Source: Clostridia bacterium
Lineage (GTDB): Bacteria; Bacillota; Clostridia; Oscillospirales; Acutalibacteraceae
Direction: 5' to 3'
DNA: 64,000 nucleotides
NCBI GenBank assembly: GCA_017473435.1
Contig: JAFULG010000002.1
Span: forward strand, 168,664-232,663
Positions within the stretch are counted from its first letter, which is position 1. Every line of letters starts with the position of its first letter. The position numbers and the translations under genes are program-made. Below, in pieces: positions 23,389 through 35,707 of the stretch. The notes below the pieces were generated by a model, which had not been told where the DNA came from, made no database searches, and saw only the letters and a program-made list of their open reading frames with translations.

Positions 23389-24210
23389 ATGGAAAGGCAA
23401 AAGGGTCGCAAGGACGGATTTGATAAAAATAAAAAAAGAGAAGAAGCTCCCGAAAGGGAAGAAAGAAATCAGGATCTTATTATCGGCAGGAATGCTGTAA
23501 GCGAGGCGCTTCGCAATGACCGCGCCATTGATACGCTGCTTGTTCTCCGCGGAGAAAGAAACGGTTCTGTGGGCAGAATAATTGCCGAGTGCCGTGAAAA
23601 GGAAATTGTAATAAAAGAGGTAGACAAAAAGAAGCTCGATTTCCTTTGCGGACAGGGCAACCATCAGGGTGTTGCCGCCTGGGCGGCCGTACACGAATAC
23701 GCTACCGTTGAGGATATGCTCAATCTTGCAAAGGAAAGAGGAGAGGATCCTTTCATCATCCTTTGTGATGAGCTCGAGGATCCTCACAATCTCGGTGCTA
23801 TAATCCGAACGGCAGAAACCACGGGTGCTCACGGAATTATCATTCCGAAAAGAAGAAATGCTTCCCTTACCTGGGCTGTAGGTAAAGCCTCCGCAGGTGC
23901 TGTTGAATACGTTCCCGTTGCAAGAGTGGCTAATATTGCAGCAACGCTTGACGATCTTAAAAAGCAGGGCTTCTGGGTTTACACAGCTGATATGGACGGC
24001 AAAAACTGGTGTGAAACAGATTTCAGCGGTAGTGTTGCCCTCGTTGTAGGCTCGGAAGGAAAAGGCGTAAGCCGACTTGTAAAAGAGAAGAGCGACTTTG
24101 TTGTGTCGCTTCCGATGAGAGGTAAAATAACATCTCTTAATGCATCTGTTGCCGCAAGCGTACTTATGTATGAGGTTGCAAGGCAGAGACTCGGCATTAA
24201 GGCAAAATAA
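23389..24210 (+). CDS. rlmB: TrmH/SpoU-family 23S rRNA (guanosine-2'-O-)-methyltransferase
   Basis: The protein has 273 aa. A highly charged 25-residue N-terminus precedes IIGRNAVSEAL, the start of the substrate-binding domain. The SPOUT knot motifs are DELEDPHNLGAIIRTAETTGAHGIII, ALVVGSEGKGVSRLV and LPMRGKITSLNASVAASVLMYE. It methylates a G ribose in 23S rRNA (G2251-type) using SAM. The gap upstream (23135-23388) holds AT-rich sequence with a possible TATAAT at 23312-23317; GGAGGTTG precedes the ATG. Confidence 0.93.
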   Translation: MERQKGRKDGFDKNKKREEAPEREERNQDLIIGRNAVSEALRNDRAIDTLLVLRGERNGSVGRIIAECREKEIVIKEVDKKKLDFLCGQGNHQGVAAWAAVHEYATVEDMLNLAKERGEDPFIILCDELEDPHNLGAIIRTAETTGAHGIIIPKRRNASLTWAVGKASAGAVEYVPVARVANIAATLDDLKKQGFWVYTADMDGKNWCETDFSGSVALVVGSEGKGVSRLVKEKSDFVVSLPMRGKITSLNASVAASVLMYEVARQRLGIKAK

Positions 24211-24271
24211 AACAATCAGAGCATTTCCCTTTATCGTAATTGATAGCTTATTTGAAAGGAACTGAAAGCTC

Positions 24272-26632
24272 ATGTCAGATAACAATAAAGAAAGACATCT
24301 TCCCGGAAAGGACTATTTCCGTAATTATAAAGGTACCCATGAGGGTAAAAAACATAAGCGCGACATAACTGAAACGCAGAAGCTGGAGTTTGCCGCCGCA
24401 TTCAGTGACGGGGAGGAAGAGGTTAAAACATACACTCCTTCCTCAAGAAAAAAGACACCTGAAGCGTTAACCGAAACTGTACGTATACCTGAGGAGGAGC
24501 TTTATGCGGTGCCGGAATTCAATTCCGATGAATTTTTCAATACCCTCAGCATAAAAGTGAAAGATGAAAAGCCGGCTGAAGAGCTTGATAAAACAGTTGC
24601 CTTTTCAAAAAAAGAGCTTGATAAGGCAGAAGAGGAAACTGTTAAACCGACAGAGGCTGAGGATAAAAAAGCTCTCAGCGATACCCTCGGCAATACCCGT
24701 TATTTCAATCTCCGTCAGAAGATGAAGCGAAGCCCTCAGGACAAAAACAGAAAGAGCTTTATGCAGAATTTCCGCGTTCTTTCAAAAGACAGAGAGGACA
24801 GGGCAATTTTAGAGGCTGCTCCTATGGGTAAGGGTGGAAAGGGTCTTGCAGACTCGGTGAAGCCGGATAAAGGCGAGGATATTTTTGACGCTGTTGAAAA
24901 AGCCTGCCTTGACAAGGGCGAAGGCGCGAAGGATAAAAATGACAAGCTTCTTCTGAAAAAGGAGAGGGAACAGCAGGGGATTTTCAGAGGTGAGGAACTG
25001 AAAACCCGGCTTGCTTCCGAAATAGCGAAAAACAGAACCGGTATGATTATTTACGGCGTTCTTTTTGTTGTGAGTCTTATTCTTACTCTGTTTTTCAGAA
25101 GCTTCGGCTTTTACGGCTACGCAAGTCTTCTGATTTCTCTTGTCAGCTGTGCAATGTGCTTTTCTGCCTTTATAAAAAGCTTTAAAGCAATCAGAGAGCT
25201 TGCTGTTGTTTCCGATACGGCTCTTGCAGTAATGAGCTTTTTTGTGCTTTTACACAATTTTGCTCTTCTCGGCCTTGAACATACAGGCAGTGCTTATACA
25301 CTTTGTGTGGTTTTTGCCTGCTTTGTGAGAGTATGCTCTGATTATTTCAGACTTATGAGCAGAAGCCGTTTTGTTTCTATGGCTCTTAAGAGCAAGAGCC
25401 TTTCAATTCTGCAACGCATTCCTGTTAAAAGTGATGCGGCCTCCTTTGCGAAAAATGTAAGCAAAAATGATAAGTCAGATATTTTTTACTGTGCTGATGC
25501 TTTTCTCGACACAAGCGTTGAGGAGCCTGAAACTGACGGCATCAAAGAAAATAAATACTATATTTTCACAATGAGTCTGGTGCTTCTTGCTTCTCTGGCT
25601 GTCGGCCTTATATGCTTTGTTACGGAGCTTTCGGGTCTCAGCTTTATAACGGCTCTTACAGCGACTGTCTGTATGCTTCTTCCTGTTATGTATGATCCGT
25701 TAAGCCGCATTGTTTTCTACCGTAACGGCAAAGAAATGCTTAAGCAGGGCGCTTGCATTTCGGGCAGAGAGGCGCTGGAGCATATCGATTCATCCGACGG
25801 CTTTGTGCTTGACGCAAGAGATGTTTTCGCCGGTGAGGTTTCACGCTTCCGCAAGTCTGCTATTTCAAACATTGCACAAACAGACAGCGCGGTTTTTGCT
25901 GCTTTACTCTTAAGAGAAGCCGGATCAGTTCTTGCCCCTTGCTTTGATGAATTTCTCGAGCAGATGAATATAACCCTTCCTCCCGTGGAAAACCTTCTTT
26001 ACGAGGAGAGGCAGGGTTATTCCGCCTGGGTTCTTGACAGAAAAATTCTTGTAGGAAACAGACAGATGCTTCTCAATCATTCAATAAGCGTTCCCTCAAA
26101 GGAGCACGAAAAAGCATACAGCAAGGGCAGATATGTAATGTACGTTGTAATTGACGGTGAAATTACGGCAACATTTCTTGTAAATTACAAGGTCCTTTCA
26201 TCCCTGAGAAAATATTCACGTGATTTTAATAAAACCGGGCTTGTGCTTATGCTTTCTTCAAAGGAGGCATTTCTCAGCGAAGAGATTGTAGCGGCTAAAT
26301 TTTCTCTTGATGCTTCTTCTGTTAAGATTCTTTCTCAGAAGGCTTCAAATGTTATGGAAAAATACAACAGCATTGAAAAGCAGACCCCTACAGGGCTTAT
26401 CTGTTCAAGAAAAAAGCGCAGCATAATGCACCTTATTATGGGTTGTTACAATTCAAATGCCTGTGACCGCTTCATACTTACAATGATGCTTCTCGGTCAG
26501 CTTCTCGGCTTTATAGTCCTGGTGCTTTCACCGATTCTTAATATGCCCGTGTTCCTTAATCCCGTTACCATTGTTGCACTTAGGCTTATCTGGGGTGCGG
26601 TGACAAATTTTGTTACAGAGCGAAAAAAATAA
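24272..26632 (+). CDS. Degenerate P-type ATPase-like membrane protein (pseudo-ATPase)
   Basis: The protein has 786 aa. Residues 1-250 are hydrophilic, charged and probably disordered. Membrane segments lie near 256-276, 283-300, 316-335, 338-352, 431-450, 454-475, 736-753 and 757-776. The order matches a P1B-type ATPase: after the M6-like helix with LLPVMYDP comes LKQGACISGREALEHIDSSD, then LDARDVFAG (513-521) where P-type pumps have DKTGTLTxG. RKILVGNRQML (about 590-600) matches the nucleotide-domain VGN strand. IDGEITATFLV and VLMLSSKEAF (658-667) replace the TGDN segment. The catalytic Lys and Thr are lost and no GDGxND is visible, so ion pumping by ATP hydrolysis is unlikely. It is followed 18 bases later by an ABC pair. 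Confidence 0.75.
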   Translation: MSDNNKERHLPGKDYFRNYKGTHEGKKHKRDITETQKLEFAAAFSDGEEEVKTYTPSSRKKTPEALTETVRIPEEELYAVPEFNSDEFFNTLSIKVKDEKPAEELDKTVAFSKKELDKAEEETVKPTEAEDKKALSDTLGNTRYFNLRQKMKRSPQDKNRKSFMQNFRVLSKDREDRAILEAAPMGKGGKGLADSVKPDKGEDIFDAVEKACLDKGEGAKDKNDKLLLKKEREQQGIFRGEELKTRLASEIAKNRTGMIIYGVLFVVSLILTLFFRSFGFYGYASLLISLVSCAMCFSAFIKSFKAIRELAVVSDTALAVMSFFVLLHNFALLGLEHTGSAYTLCVVFACFVRVCSDYFRLMSRSRFVSMALKSKSLSILQRIPVKSDAASFAKNVSKNDKSDIFYCADAFLDTSVEEPETDGIKENKYYIFTMSLVLLASLAVGLICFVTELSGLSFITALTATVCMLLPVMYDPLSRIVFYRNGKEMLKQGACISGREALEHIDSSDGFVLDARDVFAGEVSRFRKSAISNIAQTDSAVFAALLLREAGSVLAPCFDEFLEQMNITLPPVENLLYEERQGYSAWVLDRKILVGNRQMLLNHSISVPSKEHEKAYSKGRYVMYVVIDGEITATFLVNYKVLSSLRKYSRDFNKTGLVLMLSSKEAFLSEEIVAAKFSLDASSVKILSQKASNVMEKYNSIEKQTPTGLICSRKKRSIMHLIMGCYNSNACDRFILTMMLLGQLLGFIVLVLSPILNMPVFLNPVTIVALRLIWGAVTNFVTERKK

Positions 26633-26650
26633 AAAAGAAGGTGTGTCCAT

Positions 26651-27352
26651 TTGAACGAAACAGTAAAAGTTGAATATCTTTTTAAATCCTACGGCAAAAA
26701 GACTGTTCTTGACGGAATTTCCTTTGAACTTAAGGCAGGCGAAATTGTAGGACTTCTCGGACCTAACGGTTCGGGTAAGACTACTCTTATTAAAATTCTT
26801 ACCGGGCTTATCAAGGACCATAAGGGCAGCGTGCTTATCGACGGAGAAGCTCCCGGTGTACACACAAAGGAAATTGTTGCCTTCCTTCCGGATAAATCCT
26901 ATCTTCCCGACTGGATGAAGCCGACGGATGCTATAGACTATTTTGCTGATTTCTACAAGGATTTTGATAAGGCGAAGGCAACTGAAATGATGCAGCGCTT
27001 CGGTGTGGATATGAATCAGCGCCTTAAGACTATGTCTAAGGGACAGCAGGAAAAGGTTAACCTTATTCTTGTAATCTGCCGCAAGGCAAAGGTTTATATA
27101 CTCGATGAGCCTCTCGGCGGACTTGATCCCGCTTCAAGAAGTGCAATCCTGGATTTTATTCTTGAAAATTATTCAAAGGATGCGACAATGCTTCTTTCAA
27201 CACATCTTGTAAACGATGTTGAAAGAGTTTTCAACCGTGTACTTATGATTAACAACGGCAGTCTTGTTGTAAATATGCCTGTTGAAGAGATAAGAGAAAC
27301 GGGCAAGAGCGTCGAGGACGTATTCAAGGAGGTGTTTGCTTATGTTTGGTAA
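26651..27352 (+). CDS. ABC transporter ATP-binding protein
   Basis: The protein has 233 aa. The start is TTG 26651, preceded by GAAGGTGTG. Walker A GPNGSGKTT (about 36-44), signature MSKGQQEK (about 130-137) and Walker B VYILDEPLGGLD (about 148-159) are intact. The closest recalled group is the YtrB/YhcH-type exporters of Firmicutes, where the ATPase serves a six-helix permease. The next gene, overlapping by 11 bases, is that permease. The substrate is unknown. Confidence 0.93.
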   Translation: MNETVKVEYLFKSYGKKTVLDGISFELKAGEIVGLLGPNGSGKTTLIKILTGLIKDHKGSVLIDGEAPGVHTKEIVAFLPDKSYLPDWMKPTDAIDYFADFYKDFDKAKATEMMQRFGVDMNQRLKTMSKGQQEKVNLILVICRKAKVYILDEPLGGLDPASRSAILDFILENYSKDATMLLSTHLVNDVERVFNRVLMINNGSLVVNMPVEEIRETGKSVEDVFKEVFAYVW

Positions 27353-28163
27353 GCTTTTAAAGCACGAGATAAGACACAGTGCAAGATACAACCTCGTTAT
27401 TTATCTTGTTGCAGTTGCTGTTACCCTAGTGATGGCACTGTCTCTTATAACGGAGTCATCTGCTCTCGGCGCCGCAAGCTGCTTTGCGATTTATATAACG
27501 GGCTTTGCAACGGTTATTGTGACCCTTGTTTCCGTAATCAAGAATTTTTATGATACACTTTATTCGCGCCAGGGATATCTGACACTTACGCTTCCCGTAA
27601 AGTCGGGTCAGCTTCTTGCTTCAAAGGTGCTGGTTTCATTTTTATGGATAATTGTGGGCTTTCTTATTATGGCGCTTACCTGGGTTTCGATTTTCTTTTA
27701 CGTTAAAGAGCAGACACAGGCAAGCTTTGACGTGTTGAAAATTCTTTTTACTGATTCAGGACTTTTAGAATTGCTTCCTTCCGGCTTTGTTGTGGCAGAG
27801 GTGCTTTTGGTGTTCGGAGCCATTGTACTTGCAAAAATACTCACATATGTAGGCTATATCTATTTTGCGGTTACTGTTGCAAACACAAGAGCATTTCAGG
27901 CTCACCCCAAATTTTTCGGCGGAGTAACTTTTTTTGCCGTGATGATTGTTATTTCAAAAATCAATAACTTTCTTACGGCTAAGGCACCTGTTACGTTTTT
28001 TGTAACAACTGAAAAAGCCTTTTTCGGCTTTGAGCCTATGGGTGCAGTTGACGGTGCAATTATTTCCTATGGTGTAGGCGGCACACTTTTTACAGGTCTT
28101 GTGGCTCTTGCGCTTCTCGTTTGTACCGCATATATCATTGAGCACAAGGTTAACATAAAGTAA
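27342..28163 (+). CDS. ABC transporter permease (ABC-2-like)
   Basis: The protein has 273 aa. ATG 27342 has AGGAGG 10-15 bases before it and overlaps the ATPase stop by 11 bases, a sign of translational coupling. Six hydrophobic segments are visible; the soluble loop DTLYSRQGYLTLTLPVKSGQ after helix 2 is common to this permease group. It should form a transporter with the ATPase just upstream. No regulator of the YtrA type is present beside it. Confidence 0.85.
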   Translation: MFGKLLKHEIRHSARYNLVIYLVAVAVTLVMALSLITESSALGAASCFAIYITGFATVIVTLVSVIKNFYDTLYSRQGYLTLTLPVKSGQLLASKVLVSFLWIIVGFLIMALTWVSIFFYVKEQTQASFDVLKILFTDSGLLELLPSGFVVAEVLLVFGAIVLAKILTYVGYIYFAVTVANTRAFQAHPKFFGGVTFFAVMIVISKINNFLTAKAPVTFFVTTEKAFFGFEPMGAVDGAIISYGVGGTLFTGLVALALLVCTAYIIEHKVNIK

Positions 28164-31235
<3,072 letters not shown>

Positions 31236-31251
31236 AAAGGAGAATAAATTT

Positions 31252-31365
31252 ATGAAAAAGACCTACGGGGAGCCCGTTGCCGCATTCTGTGCGATTGCAA
31301 CGCTTATTTGCTTAAGATGTACGGTTAAACGCCTTGTTAAAAAATATTCAGGTGTAAAGCTATAA
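31252..31365 (+). CDS. 37-aa small protein, possibly membrane-associated
   Basis: The ATG at 31252 follows AAAAGGAGA by eight bases, an excellent ribosome site. The product has 37 residues: MKKTYGEPVAAFCAIATLIC, then a basic end with LRCTVKRLVKKYSGVKL. The middle (residues 8-22) is hydrophobic with three cysteines overall. The stop codon shares its last base with the ATG of rlmD (TAATG), so it may couple translation of rlmD or be a real small protein. I do not recognise it. Confidence 0.55.
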   Translation: MKKTYGEPVAAFCAIATLICLRCTVKRLVKKYSGVKL

Positions 31366-32576
31366 TGGCAGAAAAGAGAATTTCATCTAAAAAAACAAAT
31401 AAAAAATCATTACCCTTGCCGCCTAAAAAGGTTGGCAGGGGCAATGGCTGTGCCCTTTACAAAAAGTGCGGCGGTTGTCAGCTTCAGAATATGAGCTATG
31501 ACGAGCAGCTTTCCTTCAAGCAGGTCAAGGCAATCAAAAATCTCGGACGCTTCGGTCACGTTGAGGAAATCATCGGCATGGAAAACCCCGTCCACTACCG
31601 CAACAAGGTGCAGGCGGCTTTCGGCTGGAGAAACGGCAGAATTATTTCCGGCGTTTATCAGTCCTCCACCCACAACATAATTCCTGTTGATGAGTGCCTT
31701 TTGGAGGATAAGCTTGCCGACAGCATTATTGTGACTGTGAGAAAAATGCTTCCGAAGTATAAGCTAACATCCTATAACGAGGACACGGGCAAGGGCTTTC
31801 TCCGCCATGTGCTTGTTAAAAGGAGCTTTCACACGGGACAGATAATGGTTGTCCTTGTTTCAGGTACACCCTTGTTCCCCAAAAAGGACGAATTTGTAAA
31901 GGAGCTTCTTTCAAAGCACGAAGAAATTACCTCCGTTATTCACAATATCAACGGGGCAAAAACAAGTCTTGTTCTCGGTGAAAAAGAAACAGTGCTTTAC
32001 GGTGACGGTTATATCGAGGATATCCTCTGCGGCAAGCGCTTCCGCATTTCCGCAAAGTCCTTTTATCAGATAAACCCCACCCAGACCGAGGTGCTTTACG
32101 GCCTTGCTGTTGATTTTGCAGGTCTTACGGGCAAGGAAAGGGTGCTTGACGCTTACTGCGGCACGGGCACAATCGGCATTGTTGCCTCGGATAAGGCAAA
32201 AGAGATTATCGGTGTTGAGTTAAATGAGCAGGCAGTCCGTGATGCAAAGGTGAATGCAAAGCTCAACAACACGGAAAACATCCGATTTTTTGCCGCAGAT
32301 GCAGGTAAATTTATGGTAGAAGCCGCAAGGGCAAAGGAAAAATTTGACCTTGTGTTTATGGACCCGCCGAGAGCAGGCAGTGACCTGAACTTTTTAAAAA
32401 GCCTTGTCACCCTCGCACCTGAAAAGGTGGTTTACATTTCCTGCAATGTGGAAACTCAGGCAAGGGATCTTACCTTCCTTTGCAAAAACGGCTACAGGGT
32501 GAAAAAAATTCAGCCCGTTGATATGTTTCCGCATACTAACCATGTAGAATGTGCGTGCTTGCTGACGAGGAAGTAA
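31365..32576 (+). CDS. rlmD: TrmA/RumA-family RNA (uracil-C5)-methyltransferase
   Basis: The protein has 403 aa. Near the N-terminus Cys29, Cys35 and Cys38 (CALYKKCGGCQLQ) plus a later Cys in PVDECLL form the [4Fe-4S] site of RumA-like enzymes. The SAM pocket is LDAYCGTGTIGI (about 263-274), DPPRAG follows at about 330, and the nucleophile Cys is in VVYISCNVETQARDL. The TRAM domain normally found at the start of RlmD/RlmCD is missing or reduced to a basic tail. The target is probably U1939 or U747 of 23S rRNA, but the paralogue type cannot be settled here. Confidence 0.9.
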   Translation: MAEKRISSKKTNKKSLPLPPKKVGRGNGCALYKKCGGCQLQNMSYDEQLSFKQVKAIKNLGRFGHVEEIIGMENPVHYRNKVQAAFGWRNGRIISGVYQSSTHNIIPVDECLLEDKLADSIIVTVRKMLPKYKLTSYNEDTGKGFLRHVLVKRSFHTGQIMVVLVSGTPLFPKKDEFVKELLSKHEEITSVIHNINGAKTSLVLGEKETVLYGDGYIEDILCGKRFRISAKSFYQINPTQTEVLYGLAVDFAGLTGKERVLDAYCGTGTIGIVASDKAKEIIGVELNEQAVRDAKVNAKLNNTENIRFFAADAGKFMVEAARAKEKFDLVFMDPPRAGSDLNFLKSLVTLAPEKVVYISCNVETQARDLTFLCKNGYRVKKIQPVDMFPHTNHVECACLLTRK

Positions 32577-32599
32577 GACCGATTTAAGGAGGAAAAAAT

Positions 32600-34057
32600 A
32601 TGGAGCTTGCAACAAAAGTAAAAAGCATTTTTGCAACCAAAGAGGGTTGGTCAACAGAGCCTGTTGAAAGACTCAGCTACTATTCATATTTTGCAGGTCA
32701 GAATATGATTTACACCCTTTTTAATTCCTGTGTCACAACCTTTCTGCTGTTTCTCGGTATCAACCCCATAAAATCAGCGGCGGTTATTTTTGCCGTAAAG
32801 GTCTGGGATGCGGTGAACGATACTCTGTTCGGCGTTGTGTTTGACTCAATCAAATTCAAAAGCAGTAAAAAATATCTGCCGTGGCTTCGTGTTTCAACGG
32901 TGCTTATACCCCTTGCAACAATACTTACCTTTATTATTCCAAACGGCACCTCGGAAACCTTCAAGCTTGCATGGTTTGCTATTGCTTACATACTCTGGGA
33001 TACGGCGTATACTCTCTGCGATGTACCCATTTTCGGTATTCTTACCTCAATGAGTCAGAGTATAGACGAGAGAAACAGCATCCAGTCCTATAAGAGCATT
33101 GCAACTTATGCCGGTGTAGGTATCACCTCTACGGTGACAACCGTTCTTATCAGCGAAAAGGTCGGTATGGGCTACGGTATGATTACAATTATAATCAGCA
33201 TTGCCGCATTCCTGCTGATGACTCCCGCATCTTTCAAATTGAAGGAGCGCTTCCACGCCGAGAGTGAGAAAAGCTTTTCGATTAAGAGTATGCTTTTATA
33301 TCTTGTGAAGAATAAGTATCTGCTTATTTACTATGTAGGTCTTTTCTTCTATTCCGCACTCAATATCGGTAACGCATTTACACTTTATGTTTCCTATTAT
33401 CTTTTCCACAGCACTCTGTTCTCACTTGTTGTGGGTGCAGTCGGAACGGTGCCGCAGCTTCTTATCGCACTGTGGTTACCGAAGCTTATGCGTAAATTTG
33501 ATAAGATGAAGGTCAACCGTGTGTGTCTGCTTTTATATGTGATACTCAGCGTTATCACCTGGGCAGTAGGCTACGGAAACATAGTTGTTTATATTATTCT
33601 GTTTACAATCCGCTCAGTTCCTCTCGCCGTTGTTGCTCTTGAGATGTTTATGTTCACGCCCGACTGCGCCGAGTATGGACGCTTCAAAAGTGGGACGGAG
33701 GCAAAGGGCATAACTTTTGCAGTGCAGACCTTTATGGCAAAGCTTACCGGTTCAATCTCGGGTGCATTGGGTATGCTCATTCTCGGTCTTGAATCTGTCG
33801 GGTGGAAGGTTGTGGAGGTTACCTCCTTCCAGGAGCTTGAGGTGCTCGATGTAACACAGACGCCTCACGCCCTTAATATGCTCTGGCTTATCTTTATGCT
33901 TATCCCTGCAATCGGCGGTCTTCTTGCTTACATATGCTGGCTGTTCTATGATCTTAAGGACAAGGATGTTCAGGTTATGATTGACTGCAATACAGGCAAA
34001 ATTACAAGGGAAGAGGCAATGAGCAGACTTTCTAAAAAGTATGATATTGAAAAATAA
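32600..34057 (+). CDS. MFS transporter, GPH glycoside/cation symporter type
   Basis: The protein has 485 aa with about 12 membrane segments. RLSYYSYFAGQNMIYTL opens helix 1. VKVWDAVNDTLFGVVFDSIKFKSSKKYLPWL (helix 2-3 region, about 65-95, spanning the D-x-x-N-D motif) and DVPIFGILTSMSQSIDERN (about 144-162) are typical of GPH/MelB-like symporters. FTPDCAEYGRFKSGTEAKG (about 351-369) is the conserved helix 10-11 loop. AAGGAGG precedes the ATG. Its position downstream of a lacZ suggests import of galactosides, which is inference. Confidence 0.87.
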   Translation: MELATKVKSIFATKEGWSTEPVERLSYYSYFAGQNMIYTLFNSCVTTFLLFLGINPIKSAAVIFAVKVWDAVNDTLFGVVFDSIKFKSSKKYLPWLRVSTVLIPLATILTFIIPNGTSETFKLAWFAIAYILWDTAYTLCDVPIFGILTSMSQSIDERNSIQSYKSIATYAGVGITSTVTTVLISEKVGMGYGMITIIISIAAFLLMTPASFKLKERFHAESEKSFSIKSMLLYLVKNKYLLIYYVGLFFYSALNIGNAFTLYVSYYLFHSTLFSLVVGAVGTVPQLLIALWLPKLMRKFDKMKVNRVCLLLYVILSVITWAVGYGNIVVYIILFTIRSVPLAVVALEMFMFTPDCAEYGRFKSGTEAKGITFAVQTFMAKLTGSISGALGMLILGLESVGWKVVEVTSFQELEVLDVTQTPHALNMLWLIFMLIPAIGGLLAYICWLFYDLKDKDVQVMIDCNTGKITREEAMSRLSKKYDIEK

Positions 34058-34072
34058 CCGGGAGGGAAGCAA

Positions 34073-35632
34073 ATGAATCAGTTTACACCTGAAAAATCAA
34101 GGAACAACAAAATAAAAAGCATTGCCTTTACTTCCTTTATTTTTGTTGCTTTTGCAGTGCTTGTATATCTTTTCCCTTATTCGGGGGATGACTGGGCGTG
34201 GGGCTCGCAAATAGGACTTGACCGTCTTGCGGTATGGTTCAAAGCTTATAACGGCAGATATTTCGGCAATCTTTTAGAGCTTGCTCTTACAAGAAGTGAG
34301 CTTCTTAATATGGTTGTAACAGCGGCTTTTCTTGTAGGAGCCTGCCTCTTGCCTAAACTTTATTCGGGTAGTAAGGATTTTAGCGCTTACGTAATGGGAA
34401 CAGCACTGTTTCTGCTTATGCCTAAGGAGATTTTTGTACAGTCAATAGCCTGGACGGCAGGCTTTTCAAATTACGTGCCTCCTATTGTTCTGACAATGCT
34501 CTATTTTGTTATTGTCAGAAACATTTTTGAAGAGGAGAAGCCGACGTACCGACCGTGGGTTGCTGCTATTTCAGCCGTGGCAGGCTTTTCAAGCACCTTA
34601 TTTATGGAAAACGTGACGCTGTTTGTTGTTGCGATTTCAGCCCTTATCGTCCTTTATTGCTTCATTCGTTTCAAAAAGGTGTTTCTTGTACATGTAGTTC
34701 ACTTCGTAAGCAGTGTTATCGGTGCTCTTGTAATGTTTACAAACTCCGCTTACCGCAACATAGCCAACGGTAAGGATGAATACCGTGAAACTGCTGTAGA
34801 AGGCGGAATAGTTGATACAATAGTAGAGAACTCAAAGGAAATTTTTGAGTGCTTCTTCAGCGAGAATATTACCGCACTCGTTATCTTAAGTGTACTTTGC
34901 GCTGTTTTATGGCTCGTGTCTGTGAAAAAATCAGATGACCGTGTGAAAAAGCTTGTCAGCACCCTGTTGTTGAGTGTCAATGTTCTTTCGCTTATGATTA
35001 TTTATTTTAAGAGCAGATTTGTACATTGGGAGCTTTTTATCGACAGCGGAAAAACAAATCTGCTGACAACAATGTTTTTCGTTTTTGTTGCCGGAGTGTA
35101 TTTTGTTACAGCTTCACTTTGTGTTTTTCTTTGCATTAAGTGTAATAAGGCGAAATTCGCAGCTATGCTTCTTCTTATAAGTATCCCTGTGCTTATTGCT
35201 CCCTTGGCTGTTGTTACACCTATCGGCCCGAGATGCTTCTTTCCGCCCTATTTAATGCTCGTGGGTGTATGCGTTCTGATTTTTGTTTACCTTAAGAATG
35301 AGCTTAAGTGTAAAGATGAAACAGAAAAAGGTGTTACTGCATCCTTGCTTGCTGTGTGTCTTGCAGGCTTTATCTTTGCTTTCAGCATTTATTCCACAAT
35401 TCACACCTATGATGTTAAAAGAAACGAATATGTCAGAAAGCAGGTTGATGCAGGTATAACAAATGTTATAGTATGTCAGCTGCCGTATAATTCCTATGTG
35501 TGGACGGGAAATCCCGACAAGAAGCCTTGGGATGAACGTTACAAGCTTTTCTACGGCATTGACGAGGATGTAACCTTCGAGTTCGTTTCCCGTGGGGAAT
35601 TCAATGAGTTTGTGAAAAATTTTGAGGAATAA
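34073..35632 (+). CDS. Large polytopic membrane protein, DUF6056-like
   Basis: The protein has 519 aa with about 11-12 membrane segments. The early extracytoplasmic loop has SGDDWAWG then FKAYNGRYFGNLLEL, which resembles the acidic loop (DD motif) of GT-C glycosyltransferase-like membrane proteins grouped as DUF6056. A small soluble C-terminal part ends in FVKNFEE. A role in transferring a sugar from a lipid carrier to a surface polymer is possible but not shown. GGGAGGG precedes the ATG, 15 bases after the symporter stop. Confidence 0.65.
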   Translation: MNQFTPEKSRNNKIKSIAFTSFIFVAFAVLVYLFPYSGDDWAWGSQIGLDRLAVWFKAYNGRYFGNLLELALTRSELLNMVVTAAFLVGACLLPKLYSGSKDFSAYVMGTALFLLMPKEIFVQSIAWTAGFSNYVPPIVLTMLYFVIVRNIFEEEKPTYRPWVAAISAVAGFSSTLFMENVTLFVVAISALIVLYCFIRFKKVFLVHVVHFVSSVIGALVMFTNSAYRNIANGKDEYRETAVEGGIVDTIVENSKEIFECFFSENITALVILSVLCAVLWLVSVKKSDDRVKKLVSTLLLSVNVLSLMIIYFKSRFVHWELFIDSGKTNLLTTMFFVFVAGVYFVTASLCVFLCIKCNKAKFAAMLLLISIPVLIAPLAVVTPIGPRCFFPPYLMLVGVCVLIFVYLKNELKCKDETEKGVTASLLAVCLAGFIFAFSIYSTIHTYDVKRNEYVRKQVDAGITNVIVCQLPYNSYVWTGNPDKKPWDERYKLFYGIDEDVTFEFVSRGEFNEFVKNFEE

Positions 35633-35635
35633 AAG

Positions 35636-35691
35636 AACAGATGTATTTTCAAGGTTAAAAGATACCTGAAAATACATCTGTTTTCTTTTTT
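35636..35691. terminator. Bidirectional terminator
   Basis: AACAGATGTATTTTCA-AGGT pairs with ACCTGAAAATACATCTGTT, followed by TTCTTTTTTT. It separates the convergent membrane-protein and AI-2E-permease genes. Confidence 0.85.
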
Positions 35692-35707
35692 TATTACGGT
35701 GTTGGCT

